Assembly: GCA_025924475.1 (NCBI GenBank) | Contig: JAICIH010000012.1 | Location: 1 to 40,298, forward strand | Length of the DNA: 40,298 bases | DNA from: Bryobacteraceae bacterium | GTDB taxonomy: Bacteria; Acidobacteriota; Terriglobia; Bryobacterales; Bryobacteraceae | Direction of reading: 5' to 3' | Shown here: piece after piece, positions 1-8,838 of the stretch | Numbering within the stretch: the first letter of the stretch is position 1 | How the letters are laid out: every line of letters begins with the position of its first letter | Made by a program: the position numbers and the translations under genes | Notes under the pieces: model-generated | What the model saw: only the letters and a program-made list of their open reading frames with translations | Told to the model about the DNA's origin: nothing | Database searches by the model: none

Positions 1-127
1 AAATTTTGAGTTTTCCAGGCATCTGAGTCTCTTCGCTTTGCGAGAACGCCGGGAGCGCTCCTGCTGCCGCTACATTCCGCAGCAATTTACGGCGCGATAT
101 GGAAACTGGAGAAGGCTGGTCCATCAT
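1..127 (-). CDS. N-terminus of a Tat-exported protein, truncated by window edge
   Basis: The minus strand opens with two adjacent ATG codons (127 and 124) and stays open to the window edge, 42 codons. The peptide has a twin-arginine leader: S-R-R-K-L-L, then a short Ala-rich hydrophobic stretch ending near A-F-S. Only a few residues of the mature protein are visible (ending K-L-K-I), so the enzyme family cannot be told. Tat leaders of this kind are common on periplasmic sugar-related enzymes in this lineage. It is divergent from the ceramidase-like gene at 176, with 48 bp between the starts. Confidence 0.6.
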   Translation of the reverse strand, partial: MMDQPSPVSISRRKLLRNVAAAGALPAFSQSEETQMPGKLKI

Positions 128-175
128 AATCCCTGGCTTTGACAATACAAAACATATTTTGACAATCTGAGCATT
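128..175. promoter_or_regulatory. Divergent promoter region with a tandem TTTGACAAT repeat
   Basis: This 48-bp gap separates two divergent starts. The 9-mer TTTGACAAT occurs twice in the same orientation, at 138-146 and 158-166, exactly 20 bp apart (about two helical turns). Each copy contains TTGACA, identical to the sigma-70 -35 consensus, but no convincing -10 lies 16-18 bp downstream of either before the start codon at 176. A tandem binding site for a regulator is at least as likely as a promoter. No regulator can be named. Confidence 0.35.
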
Positions 176-1516
176 ATGCGAATCAGGAGAATCATTTACG
201 TGGCAGTTACCGTTCTGATGTGGGCCGGATCGGGTTTTGCCGCGTGGCAAGCGGGAACCGGGCGAGTTGACATCACACCGTCACAGCCGATCTGGATGGG
301 CGGTTACGCCGCGCGTACACATCCTTCGGAAGGCGTGCGGCAGCACATCTTCGTAAAGGCGCTTGCCCTAAAGGACCAGGCAGGAGCTGTTACGGTACTG
401 GTGACCTCCGATCTGCTGGGGTTCCCGGGAGAAGTTTCGGATCCCATTTTCCGGCGCGTACAGCAGCAGTTCGGGCTGCCTCGCGAACGTGTGGTGCTCA
501 ATTCGTCACACGACCACAGCGCACCCGTTGTGGGCCACATGCTTTCACCGGCTTATCCTTACGGCGAGGCGGATCTGGCGGTAGTGCGTGCGTTCACGAC
601 CAAGCTGCAGGATCAGGTAGTCGAGGCGATTGGAAACGCTATTCACGATTTGGCTCCGGCGGAGCTAGCGTTCGAGCAGGGCTTCGCGGGCGTGGCAGTG
701 AATCGCCGGAGAGTGGGGCATCTAGAATACCCCGGCCCGGTGGAGCAAGACGTACCGGTGTTGGCGGTTCGCGGTGCGGATCATCGCCTACGTGCGATCG
801 TCTTTGGATACGCCTGTCACAACACGGTACTCGACGACTATGAAATTAATGGCGATTGGGCCGGATACGCGCAAGCCGAGCTCGAAAAGCGATATCCGGG
901 CGTTCCGGCGTTGTTCGTTCAGGATTGCGGAGCGGATGCGAACCCGATGCCGCGACACGCCGTTGAACTCGCTCAAATCTATGGTAAGACCATCGCCACT
1001 GCCGTAGATCAGGTTTTGCACGGGAAGATGCAGCCTGTGGAAGGCCCACTGGTTGCCGCTTTTGTCAGCGTGGATCTTCCGTTTCAGAAGCCTCCGTCGC
1101 GCGAGGAACTGGAGAGCCGCACGCATGCGAGCAACGCACTTGTGCAACGGCACGCCCGATTGATGCTTCAAATGCTCGACCGGGACGGCAAGCTACCCGA
1201 TCATCATTCTTATCCCATTCAGGTGTGGCAGTTCGGCAAAGACATGACATTTATCGCGTTGGGCGGCGAAGTTGTGGTCGATTATTCGCTCCGGTTTAAA
1301 CGGAAGTACGGATTTGACAAGCTCTGGGTTGCCGGTTACTCGAACGACGTATTTGCTTATATCCCGTCCCGGCGGGTGCTTGAAGAAGGCGGCTACGAGG
1401 GGGGAGGCGCGATGATTGCATACGGCCAGCCGGCGCCGTTTACTCCCGATGTGGAGGAAATCGTGGCGCAGGGAGTCGATTCGTTGATGATGCGCGTGCG
1501 CAGTTCAGTTTTCTAA
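176..1516 (+). CDS. Secreted neutral-ceramidase-like (PF04734 type) metallohydrolase
   Basis: 446 residues. Residues 1-22 form a signal peptide (two Arg, hydrophobic core, cleavage likely after G-F-A), so the protein is exported. The rest resembles the N-terminal domain of neutral/alkaline ceramidases, which hydrolyse the amide bond of ceramides with a zinc ion. Zinc-ligand motifs are recognisable: S-H-D-H at 111-114, Y-A-C-H ending at H215, a late G-G-E-V, and an S-N-D-V-F-A-Y-I-P segment. Where true ceramidases have G-D-V-S with a nucleophilic Ser, this protein has G-A-D-A-N-P, so the ceramidase reaction is doubtful. It also lacks the C-terminal domain of full-length ceramidases (about 650-750 residues). 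Its last 12 bases overlap the end of the converging gene at 1505. A paralogue without a signal peptide lies at 23906-25222. The family call is firm; the substrate is unknown. Confidence 0.8.
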   Translation: MRIRRIIYVAVTVLMWAGSGFAAWQAGTGRVDITPSQPIWMGGYAARTHPSEGVRQHIFVKALALKDQAGAVTVLVTSDLLGFPGEVSDPIFRRVQQQFGLPRERVVLNSSHDHSAPVVGHMLSPAYPYGEADLAVVRAFTTKLQDQVVEAIGNAIHDLAPAELAFEQGFAGVAVNRRRVGHLEYPGPVEQDVPVLAVRGADHRLRAIVFGYACHNTVLDDYEINGDWAGYAQAELEKRYPGVPALFVQDCGADANPMPRHAVELAQIYGKTIATAVDQVLHGKMQPVEGPLVAAFVSVDLPFQKPPSREELESRTHASNALVQRHARLMLQMLDRDGKLPDHHSYPIQVWQFGKDMTFIALGGEVVVDYSLRFKRKYGFDKLWVAGYSNDVFAYIPSRRVLEEGGYEGGGAMIAYGQPAPFTPDVEEIVAQGVDSLMMRVRSSVF

Positions 1517-3655
1517 TACGAGCACATCGTATTCGTTTAAGCGCGGAATGACGGCATGGCGGACGCCCGAAGAATCCGTGGTGAGCGGAATCATGCGATG
1601 GTCCCATAAAGTGAATGCATTGGTCGCCCGAATGTCCGGGCTCAATGTGATCCGCACATCCGAAACCGGAACAATGTGGCGGATAGGACGAGTCATCTCG
1701 CCGGTGAAGTTCACCAGATGAACCAGCGTGCGGTGTTTGTCGTTCTGCGTGCGAACCACCACTTCCACCGACTCCGGAGCGTTCTCAACGACAATAGGCC
1801 GCGCCGCGAGCTGGCGGCCCGCATTTTCGAGAAGGTCCATCAGCTCAGGCGTGTGAAATTTCGTGATAGTGTTGCCGATGTCGCCGCTGAAGTAAACGAC
1901 GTGGCCTTTTCCTACCTGGTTCACAATCATTGCGGGGTCCTTTGAGAGCGGAGGAACGCCATCGTAAGGCCCGGCAAGCCGATCCGTGTATTGCAAAACG
2001 GCATGACCGGATTGCAGAATGGCGGGCACGTAGTAAATAGGCGACGGAAGAAATTCGCGGTCCACACCAGTGAGCAGCCTGTTTTTGGTGACCGGTCGCA
2101 GGAAATCCCAACGGCGCGGGCCACGTATTTTGGGAGCGGCGCTGGCGCCGAACACTTCGGCCAGAGCAAAGTTATTTCGAAGGATGCCGGTCTCGTCATA
2201 TCGGGAGGTCTCGAAATCGGCCACCAGGTTGCCTCCCTGCCGGACGTAATCCGCAAGCCGGGCGGCAATTTTGTCGCTCATACAGGCGACGTTCGGTAAA
2301 AAGATCGCATCGTAGCGGTTGAGCGAATCGCTTTCCAATGCAACGTCATCGAGCACATCAAACGGAATATGCGCGCGAAGGAGCGGTTCGGTAATACCGG
2401 AGAATTCGCCGTCAACGTTGCCGATATCGCTACGCGCCGTGGTCCGATCGATATCGATAAGTTGGGCGGCAGATGCGGCATAGAAGTTGGCTGTAACATC
2501 GGACCAGACGACCGCCACCCGCGCGGCCGAACGAGTTTGCGAATAGTATTCCGCGTTTTTCGCGAAAAAACGATTCATGGCGGCAAGGGTTTTCATCTCC
2601 GGTTGTTCGAACTCGAAGGGCGTGATTCCCACCCACACATTGGCAGCATTAGCGATGGTATCGGCGTAGAGAAGACGCAACTCCGGATCGGGCAGCAGCG
2701 AAAACGTCCAGGGCTTATGGCTGGCTGCAGAAAAAATCACGCGTGGCTTGCCGCCGGATTGTGTTTCGAGCAGGCGCGCCGTCAGGCCCGGCTTCCAGAG
2801 AGGAATGCGAGTCAGATCGCCCCCAAGGAATCCGCCTTCGCTTCCGAGCAGATCCTGCTCTTTGATCAGCACACGATTCAGGCGGCCGGTGGCCCAGTTC
2901 GCGCCACGAACGCCGCCATTCATATAGAGAGCGCAATTGGGGTTTTTCGACTTCAAAATAGCGTTTGTGTCGCGCAGGAAATCGGCGATACTATCGGCTT
3001 GAAATTCCAAGAGCTGCTGAAAGGCCTTGCCCGTGCGGACACTCTTCGGCGGCATTTCCGTTCCATAACGCTTGCGGAACTTTGCCCGGCAATACTTGCA
3101 ATAACAGGTATCGGGGCGGTATATGGGACCGTCGTAGAAAATGCCGTCGATGGGGTAAGCGGCGAGATCACGAATGACTTGAAACACCCAGTCGCGCCAC
3201 GGAGTGTTGACGCAGAAGCTCGCGCCGGTGTCGTAGACGTGATCCAGCGGCTGGCCGTTTTGGCGAATTTCGCGCCAATCCGGATGCTCGGCGGCGAAGC
3301 GCATGGTGTAGTAGTGGACGTTGAAATAGATAAGAACGCGTATGCCGCGCTTCTTCGCTTCGGAAATGTAGCGGCCCAGATAATCGGGGTGAGGGACAGA
3401 AGCGAGCTTCGACTTGAAAAAAAAGCCGCGGTCATCGAGACCAGCCGGCATGGCCATTATTTCGAAATGCTCGGCGTTATAGCCGAGATCAGCCTTTTTC
3501 TGCGCCACACGCGCCGGATCGCGATAATCGATCTGGCTCATGCTGGTGGTGAGATCGATAATCCGGAGAGGCTCACGCTCCCACCAGGGTGGTTCAGCGG
3601 ATAGCAGACCAGCGATCGCCAGCGCAGTGAGCGCCAGCCTTAAATACTGCGCCAT
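1505..3655 (-). CDS. Secreted glycoside-hydrolase-like protein (GHL6 / GH42-trimerisation type)
   Basis: I place the start at 3655, giving 716 residues. The frame is open further upstream, but that extension runs into the preceding gene and this ATG begins a clear signal peptide (cleavage near L-L-S-A). Residues about 25-330 look like a TIM-barrel of the 'hypothetical glycosyl hydrolase 6' type: R-V-L-I-Y-F-N on one strand, then G-I-F-Y-D-G-P with a likely catalytic Asp, followed by C-Y-C-K-Y-C. Residues about 450-600 resemble the trimerisation domain of GH42 beta-galactosidases (Y-D-A-I-F-L-P-N, then a R-Q-G-G-N-L-V-A-D segment). A periplasmic glycan hydrolase is inferred; the substrate is unknown. 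The start codon shares one base (TGATG) with the stop of the Oar-like receptor upstream, so the two are probably translationally coupled. Confidence 0.82.
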   Translation of the reverse strand: MAQYLRLALTALAIAGLLSAEPPWWEREPLRIIDLTTSMSQIDYRDPARVAQKKADLGYNAEHFEIMAMPAGLDDRGFFFKSKLASVPHPDYLGRYISEAKKRGIRVLIYFNVHYYTMRFAAEHPDWREIRQNGQPLDHVYDTGASFCVNTPWRDWVFQVIRDLAAYPIDGIFYDGPIYRPDTCYCKYCRAKFRKRYGTEMPPKSVRTGKAFQQLLEFQADSIADFLRDTNAILKSKNPNCALYMNGGVRGANWATGRLNRVLIKEQDLLGSEGGFLGGDLTRIPLWKPGLTARLLETQSGGKPRVIFSAASHKPWTFSLLPDPELRLLYADTIANAANVWVGITPFEFEQPEMKTLAAMNRFFAKNAEYYSQTRSAARVAVVWSDVTANFYAASAAQLIDIDRTTARSDIGNVDGEFSGITEPLLRAHIPFDVLDDVALESDSLNRYDAIFLPNVACMSDKIAARLADYVRQGGNLVADFETSRYDETGILRNNFALAEVFGASAAPKIRGPRRWDFLRPVTKNRLLTGVDREFLPSPIYYVPAILQSGHAVLQYTDRLAGPYDGVPPLSKDPAMIVNQVGKGHVVYFSGDIGNTITKFHTPELMDLLENAGRQLAARPIVVENAPESVEVVVRTQNDKHRTLVHLVNFTGEMTRPIRHIVPVSDVRITLSPDIRATNAFTLWDHRMIPLTTDSSGVRHAVIPRLNEYDVLVLEN

Positions 3656-6600
3656 CAGAAAAGGAACTTGATTCCGAGCTGCACCTGGCGTGGATCTGCG
3701 GCGCTGGTAATTCGTCCAACGGAACCTGGGATCGAAATGTTGGTCGCAGGATTCAGGAAATTCGTATGGTTTGGCATATTGAAAAACTCGCCACGAAGCT
3801 GTGCTCTCACACGTTCGAAAATCGAGAAGTCTTTGAGAAGACTGACATCGAATACCATGTCGCCGGGACCGAAGAGGCTGTTGCGGGATGCGTTGCCATA
3901 CGTGAACGGGGCCGGCGAAACATAGGCGGAAGGATCGAACCATCGGTTGATACTGCGTTCGGACCGAGACAACGCACCGACACCAATTGCATTGGGACGT
4001 GTAGCGCGCCAGCCTTGTTGGGTGGCGCTAACTGTCGGACTAAAAGGCGTGCCAGTGCGCAGATAGGTAATCCCGGCGAGTTGCCAACCACTGACGAGCG
4101 CATTCGCCAATCCGCTCGCATTGGTCAGGAAGTGCTTGCCTTTGCCAAATGGCAGTTCATATGAATACGCGGCGGTAAACACGTGGCGGCGCACGCCGTC
4201 GGTATATCCGCGATCCGCGCTGATGTTATAAGTATCCTGTCCTCCTCCGACCGTGGGTACATTGTCGATCGAACTAGTCCACGCATACTCAAGCTGGAAC
4301 GTCAGACCGCTGGAATACCGCTTTGTTGCTTCCAACTGCAGTTCATTCATTGTGGAATCGCCTCCGGTCGCGAGCATCAAAATATCGGCCCAGGGCTGAT
4401 AGGGTCGATTGGGCTGAAGAGCTCCGGGGATCTGTTGTCGCGACAGGTTGATGGAGTAGTTGTACCAAGGCAGGTGTGTACTGCGATTTCCAACGTAGGA
4501 AATCCTGACGCCGAGACTGGGGGCTAGTTCATGCTCTACGGTGAAATTCCATTGATACGATTCGGAATTTCTTAAGTCGCGCTGTACGGCCGTAATACTC
4601 GGATTGGGCGAAAGCGTTCCGCTGCCTGGGAACGGATTGGCCAAAGTTAAAGAAGGTGTTCGGCCAGGAGCTGATTCAAACGTTTCGGCCAGTAAGAAGG
4701 GTGGATTGCTGAAGCCTAATTGACGGAATCCGATAAAGACCGGAAGAAAGCTCGTGTACACTCCAAAGCCCGAGCGAATCACCGTCTTGCCATTGCCGAA
4801 TGGACGATAGGCAATGCCGATGCGCGGCTGCCAGTTGTTGCGATCGGTTTGGATCAACGTATCGGATAAGCCAATATTTTTCGCAAAGGTAACCGGATAC
4901 GCATTCACCAAAGCCTGCTGCGTTCCGGGCGGGAATTGACTGCCCGCCAGGTAGAGCTTGCCGGACGCTCCATCGAACTGCGCCATTCGACCGTCGCGCT
5001 CCGTCCACGGAATCTGGACCATATAGCGAATACCAGCGCTGAGACTCAATTTGGGAGAGATCTGTATATCGTCCTGGAAATACGCGCTGTAACGTGTGGA
5101 AGAAAAGACCTCGGCAGGACTTCCCGACGATCGATACGTCATGTTTGCGTCACCAAGAAGAAAATCGGCGAAGGCGTTTGCAGGTGTGGCGGTAGCGGTG
5201 GCGCTAGTATAGCGGCCAGTGAAATCGAAGCGGCCAAGACCAGCATTATTTACCAGTCCCGAGCCGAGTCCCGCAACGGTCGGCGTAGAAGATACACGAT
5301 AGATCGCCAAATCCAAACCGGTCTTAAAGGTATGTTTTCCGCGCACGATGGTGAGATTGTCGATGTATTGTGGCGTTGTTTCCGGCGGCACCTGCGCACC
5401 GCCGTAGTCCCCGATGGATGTATAAGAGGTGGCTCCGCTTTGGTTTGCAATCATGTTTATGTTTGGCAACCCGCCATAATCGACCGGATACAAGCCAGGG
5501 AAAAGGGACCGAGGATCGAAATCTTTATTCATGCCCTGCCGCCCGGAGGCATGCGAAAGGAAGCCGAAGCGCGCTTCGTTGACAACGGTCGCTGAGATCA
5601 TGCGCGTGTACGTCGCGTTGATGCTTTTGGTTGTATAACCGCCGTATTGCCAGGAGCCGTAGCCGATGGGATAGTTCTGAGCGACGAAGTATGGATCACC
5701 CTTCGAATAATTCAAATTGACGAAGAAGCTGTCTTTGTCGGAAAACTTGTAGTCTGCCCGCGCACCAAACCGATAAACATCGTATTTGTTCGGAACGGCG
5801 GCGATGTAGTTTTGTAGCGTTCCGCCCTGTACGCCAGGAATGTTAGGTTTCGGATAGCGCGCCACAAGGGCCTGCGCACGAGGATCCAGACGGGTACCCG
5901 GAATTTGATTATTCGGAAACGGCGTTCCGGATGAAGGATCAATGATTGGGGCGAGGCCGGCAAAATTTCCGCTCCTCATGGCATCCGTTGGAACGGAGAG
6001 CGCGGACGTTGTCAGAGAGCTGCGCTCCAGCAAGTCTTCAAAGCTGCCAAAGAAAAACAACTTATTCTTGACGATCGGGCCGCCGAGTGTCGCTCCCAAT
6101 TCATTGCGGTTGAATGCCGGCTTGGGTTGGCTCGTCAAAAAGAAATTTTGCGCCGCATATTCGCGATTACGGTTGAACCACAAGGCAGAACCATGAAAGT
6201 CATTAGTTCCACTTTTAGTGACAATCGTAACGGAGACGCCACTCTCAAATTCGGCCTTCATGCTGTTGGAGTCGATTTTGAATTCACTGATGGCGTCGAC
6301 GGACGGTTGGGTGGATAAGCCGTGTTTGTAGGAATAGGCACCGCCGCCGTTTCCGGAGTCGTTGTATCCGACGCCATCCACATTAAAGGAGATGCCGCCC
6401 CAATAGGGGCTGCCGGCTACGCGAGGGTTATTGGCGTTGTCCGTGGTGACCCCAGCCGAAATACGAACTAATCGGTCTACCGTCCTGCCATTCAAAGGAA
6501 CGGTGGTGATCGCATTGGATTGCATGATGTTGCCGACCGTGGCGTTCTCGGAATTGATCGTGGGAGCCGAAGCGGTCACTTCGACCGTCTGGTTGACAGA

Positions 6601-6954
6601 GCCCGGGGACAGGACGATATTGACGCGGGCCGAGCGATTCGCCAGCAGCACAATATCTTTTGTGATGCTGGGTTTGAAACCGCTCAACTCGGCGCGGACC
6701 GAATATACGCCGGGAGGCAGATTAGTAACCGTATATTCGCTGGCGTCGCTGACGGCTTGGTATTCGATGTTAGTGTTCTGATTCACCACGACTAGCGAGG
6801 CGCCGGTGACCGCAGCGCCCGAGGCGTCGGTGACCGTTCCGAGTATGGTCCCGGTTATGTTCTGTGCGAAAGAAGAGCATGCGAATAGAAGTCCGAACAA
6901 CAAAACTACGCCGGAATTCACGCCGAGACTGGTAAGCGATTTCCTTGCGATCAT
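3655..6954 (-). CDS. Oar-like TonB-dependent outer-membrane receptor with carboxypeptidase-regulatory domain
   Basis: 1099 residues. A signal peptide covers residues 1-30 (cleavage after S-S-F-A). Residues about 32-115 form the carboxypeptidase-regulatory-like beta domain, with G-T-V-T-D-A-S-G-A-A-V and L-P-P-G-V-Y-S-V. A plug domain follows (P-L-N-G-R-T-V-D-R-L, then a F-N-V-D-G-V-G segment). The remainder is a long beta-barrel ending in Phe (F-L-F), as outer-membrane barrels usually do. Such Oar-type proteins are greatly expanded in Acidobacteria and are thought to import or bind large sugars or peptides. An AAAGGG ribosome site precedes the ATG. It is the first gene of a two-gene operon with the glycosidase-like protein and is divergent from the aminotransferase gene at 7059. 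The ligand is unknown. Confidence 0.9.
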   Translation of the reverse strand: MIARKSLTSLGVNSGVVLLFGLLFACSSFAQNITGTILGTVTDASGAAVTGASLVVVNQNTNIEYQAVSDASEYTVTNLPPGVYSVRAELSGFKPSITKDIVLLANRSARVNIVLSPGSVNQTVEVTASAPTINSENATVGNIMQSNAITTVPLNGRTVDRLVRISAGVTTDNANNPRVAGSPYWGGISFNVDGVGYNDSGNGGGAYSYKHGLSTQPSVDAISEFKIDSNSMKAEFESGVSVTIVTKSGTNDFHGSALWFNRNREYAAQNFFLTSQPKPAFNRNELGATLGGPIVKNKLFFFGSFEDLLERSSLTTSALSVPTDAMRSGNFAGLAPIIDPSSGTPFPNNQIPGTRLDPRAQALVARYPKPNIPGVQGGTLQNYIAAVPNKYDVYRFGARADYKFSDKDSFFVNLNYSKGDPYFVAQNYPIGYGSWQYGGYTTKSINATYTRMISATVVNEARFGFLSHASGRQGMNKDFDPRSLFPGLYPVDYGGLPNINMIANQSGATSYTSIGDYGGAQVPPETTPQYIDNLTIVRGKHTFKTGLDLAIYRVSSTPTVAGLGSGLVNNAGLGRFDFTGRYTSATATATPANAFADFLLGDANMTYRSSGSPAEVFSSTRYSAYFQDDIQISPKLSLSAGIRYMVQIPWTERDGRMAQFDGASGKLYLAGSQFPPGTQQALVNAYPVTFAKNIGLSDTLIQTDRNNWQPRIGIAYRPFGNGKTVIRSGFGVYTSFLPVFIGFRQLGFSNPPFLLAETFESAPGRTPSLTLANPFPGSGTLSPNPSITAVQRDLRNSESYQWNFTVEHELAPSLGVRISYVGNRSTHLPWYNYSINLSRQQIPGALQPNRPYQPWADILMLATGGDSTMNELQLEATKRYSSGLTFQLEYAWTSSIDNVPTVGGGQDTYNISADRGYTDGVRRHVFTAAYSYELPFGKGKHFLTNASGLANALVSGWQLAGITYLRTGTPFSPTVSATQQGWRATRPNAIGVGALSRSERSINRWFDPSAYVSPAPFTYGNASRNSLFGPGDMVFDVSLLKDFSIFERVRAQLRGEFFNMPNHTNFLNPATNISIPGSVGRITSAADPRQVQLGIKFLF

Positions 6955-7058
6955 AGCCCCAACACCCTTTCTATGCTGTAAGGAATGTTAACTCAAAAAG
7001 TGTGTGTTCGCACAAGGAACTTGAAATTTGTATAGGATGATTTGGGACAGTCAAATTT
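6955..7058. promoter_or_regulatory. Divergent promoter region with AAATTTG inverted repeat
   Basis: This 104-bp gap separates the leftward Oar receptor from the rightward aminotransferase gene. A perfect 7-bp inverted repeat, AAATTTG at 7024-7030 and CAAATTT at 7052-7058, abuts the ATG at 7059. A second short palindromic element, TGTG-TGTTCG-CACA, lies at 7001-7014. On the minus strand a TTGACT hexamer sits within the right arm and could be a -35 box for the receptor gene. No clear -10 box was found for the rightward gene. The inverted repeat could be an operator over the aminotransferase start. Confidence 0.35.
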
Positions 7059-8411
7059 ATGCCTTGGACCAGACGATCGTTTCTCAAAAGAACGCCCGCG
7101 CTGAGCGCCGCCACTTCTTCGTTGGCAGCATCGCTTCCAGCCGCGAAAGTCGTGGATGGAACAGCCAAGCCCGCCCTGCTTGGCGGTTCAAAGGTCCGCA
7201 GCGAGGCCTTTCCGAGCTGGCCTATTTCAGGGGAATTGGAAGAACGAGCCCTGCAAGAGACCTTGCGCAGCGGTAAATGGTATCGCGGGACCGGTCAGCA
7301 AACGAAGAAATTTGAGGAAGCGTTTCGCCAGCTAACCGGCGCGCGGCATTGCCTGGCAACAGCGAACGGGACCAGCGCACTCTATGTGTCTCTGAATGGG
7401 ATGGGCATCGAGCCAGGCGATGAGGTAATCGTTCCGCCCTACACATTCATAGCCACAATTAATGTGGTGCTGCGTCAATATGCGCTGCCTGTCTTCGTCG
7501 ATACCGACGTCAACACGTTTCAAATAGACGCGAACAAGGTTGAGGCGGCCATCGGCCCGCTGACGAAGGCGATCCTGCCGGTTCATTTAGGCGGTTCGGC
7601 TTGCGATCTGGATTCTATTCTGTCCGTCGGCCGCAAACATGGGATCAGCGTGTTGGAAGATGCATGCCAGGCCCATCTGGCCGAATGGCGTGGCCGCAAG
7701 GTGGGCACCTACGGAACCGCGGGCTGCTTTAGTTTTCAAGCTTCCAAGAATTTGAACTCCGGTGAAGGCGGAGCCATTCTCACCAATGACGAGCAACTGC
7801 ACGAGCGCTGTTACACGTTTCACAACAATGGGAGTGGATTGAAAGCTCCGGGAGGAAACTTTGCCTATTCGGGGACCGGAGACAACCGCCGCATGGTGGA
7901 AATGGAAGCCGCGCTGCTTCTGGCACAGATGACGCGATTAGAAGAGCAGTCGAGGTGCCGAACAAGGAATGCGGTATACCTGACATCTCTGCTGAAAGAG
8001 ATTCCCGGCATCATCCCGGCGCAAATGTATGAGGGTTGCACCCGGAATGCGTATCACCTTTACATGTTTCGCTATCGAAAAGACGGGTTCGCTGGACTGC
8101 CTCGTGCCACTTTCTTGAAAGCTCTGGCCGCGGAAGGCATTCCGGCATCGCGCGGCTATCGTCCATTGAACCGCGAGCCGTTTTTGAAAATGGCGGTCGA
8201 GTCACGGGCCTACCGCAAGTTGTTTCCGGAAAATATTCTTCGGGAATGGGAAGAACACAACGAATGTCCGGCAAACAATCAGCTTTGCGAGGAAGCAGTT
8301 TGGTTCACGCAGAATATGTTCTTGGGAACGAAGAGCGACATGGACCAGATCGCCGATGCGATACAGAAGATTCAAAAGCATGCCGGCGAGTTGATGAAAC
8401 AGGCGATATGA
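7059..8411 (+). CDS. DegT/DnrJ/EryC1-family PLP aminotransferase with Tat leader
   Basis: 450 residues. The body is a standard sugar aminotransferase of the DegT/DnrJ/EryC1/StrS family, which moves an amino group from glutamine or glutamate to a keto-sugar or keto-cyclitol. Seen motifs: A-N-G-T-S-A-L (PLP phosphate binding), [18 protein letters not shown] with the Asp that pairs with the PLP ring, and F-S-F-Q-A-S-K-N with the Schiff-base lysine K230, followed by G-E-G-G. The N-terminal 30 residues are odd: T-R-R-S-F-L-K and a hydrophobic Ala/Leu stretch make a convincing Tat leader, which would place a PLP enzyme in the periplasm. The paralogue at 29896 has no leader. It is the first gene of a four-gene rightward operon. 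Confidence 0.88.
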   Translation: MPWTRRSFLKRTPALSAATSSLAASLPAAKVVDGTAKPALLGGSKVRSEAFPSWPISGELEERALQETLRSGKWYRGTGQQTKKFEEAFRQLTGARHCLATANGTSALYVSLNGMGIEPGDEVIVPPYTFIATINVVLRQYALPVFVDTDVNTFQIDANKVEAAIGPLTKAILPVHLGGSACDLDSILSVGRKHGISVLEDACQAHLAEWRGRKVGTYGTAGCFSFQASKNLNSGEGGAILTNDEQLHERCYTFHNNGSGLKAPGGNFAYSGTGDNRRMVEMEAALLLAQMTRLEEQSRCRTRNAVYLTSLLKEIPGIIPAQMYEGCTRNAYHLYMFRYRKDGFAGLPRATFLKALAAEGIPASRGYRPLNREPFLKMAVESRAYRKLFPENILREWEEHNECPANNQLCEEAVWFTQNMFLGTKSDMDQIADAIQKIQKHAGELMKQAI

Positions 8412-8421
8412 TTCCCACAGA

Positions 8422-8838
8422 ATGAACACTTCGCCTGAACTGGATCAATGGCTTCGAAACTTCCTTACAGAACAGGAAGGTGCGGCTGGAACGGTCCATC
8501 TGTTCGAAAAGGGCGGGTTACGGCTGGTAAGCGCAATAAATATTCCTCCACAAGTTCAGCAGGTAGTCGCGTGGGTACCGAACGGCAAGGGAATGGCTGG
8601 GCTCGCGCTAAAGCGCAAGGAACCCATTCAGACCTGCAATCTCAAAGACGACTCTTCAGGAAATGTGAGGCCTGGTGCGAAAGCGGTGAATGCGCGGGCT
8701 GCCGTGGCGCTACCGATATCCGACGGAGCAGCCGGCGTACGAGCGGTGGTGGGAATAGCGTTTCCGCATGAGCGTGAATTTACAAAAACCGAACTGGACG
8801 AACTGACCGCCGCAGCCTCTACGGTGCCAAACACTTGA
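8422..8838 (+). CDS. Small GAF-domain protein
   Basis: 138 residues, nearly all one GAF domain: a helix with W-L-R-N-F-L, a strand with T-V-H-L-F-E-K, a W-V-P-N-G-K-G-M-A-G-L-A segment, N-A-R-A-A-V-A-L-P-I, and a closing F-T-K-T-E-L-D-E-L helix. GAF domains bind small ligands or redox cofactors, usually as the sensory part of a larger protein; here the domain is alone, with no output domain and no signal peptide, so it should be cytoplasmic. It starts 10 bp after the aminotransferase gene, and its stop overlaps the TTG start of the next gene (TTGA), so it belongs to the operon. Ligand and role are unknown. Confidence 0.72.
   Translation: MNTSPELDQWLRNFLTEQEGAAGTVHLFEKGGLRLVSAINIPPQVQQVVAWVPNGKGMAGLALKRKEPIQTCNLKDDSSGNVRPGAKAVNARAAVALPISDGAAGVRAVVGIAFPHEREFTKTELDELTAAASTVPNT

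Noticed and set aside
2369..3604. Long open frame (411 codons) on the plus strand
   Set aside because: It is fully antisense to the glycoside-hydrolase-like gene, has no recognisable domain and reads as low-information codon shadow.
3656..3943. N-terminal extension of the glycoside-hydrolase-like gene
   Set aside because: The extra 96 codons overlap the conserved barrel end of the receptor gene, while ATG 3655 starts a proper signal peptide with a TGATG overlap.
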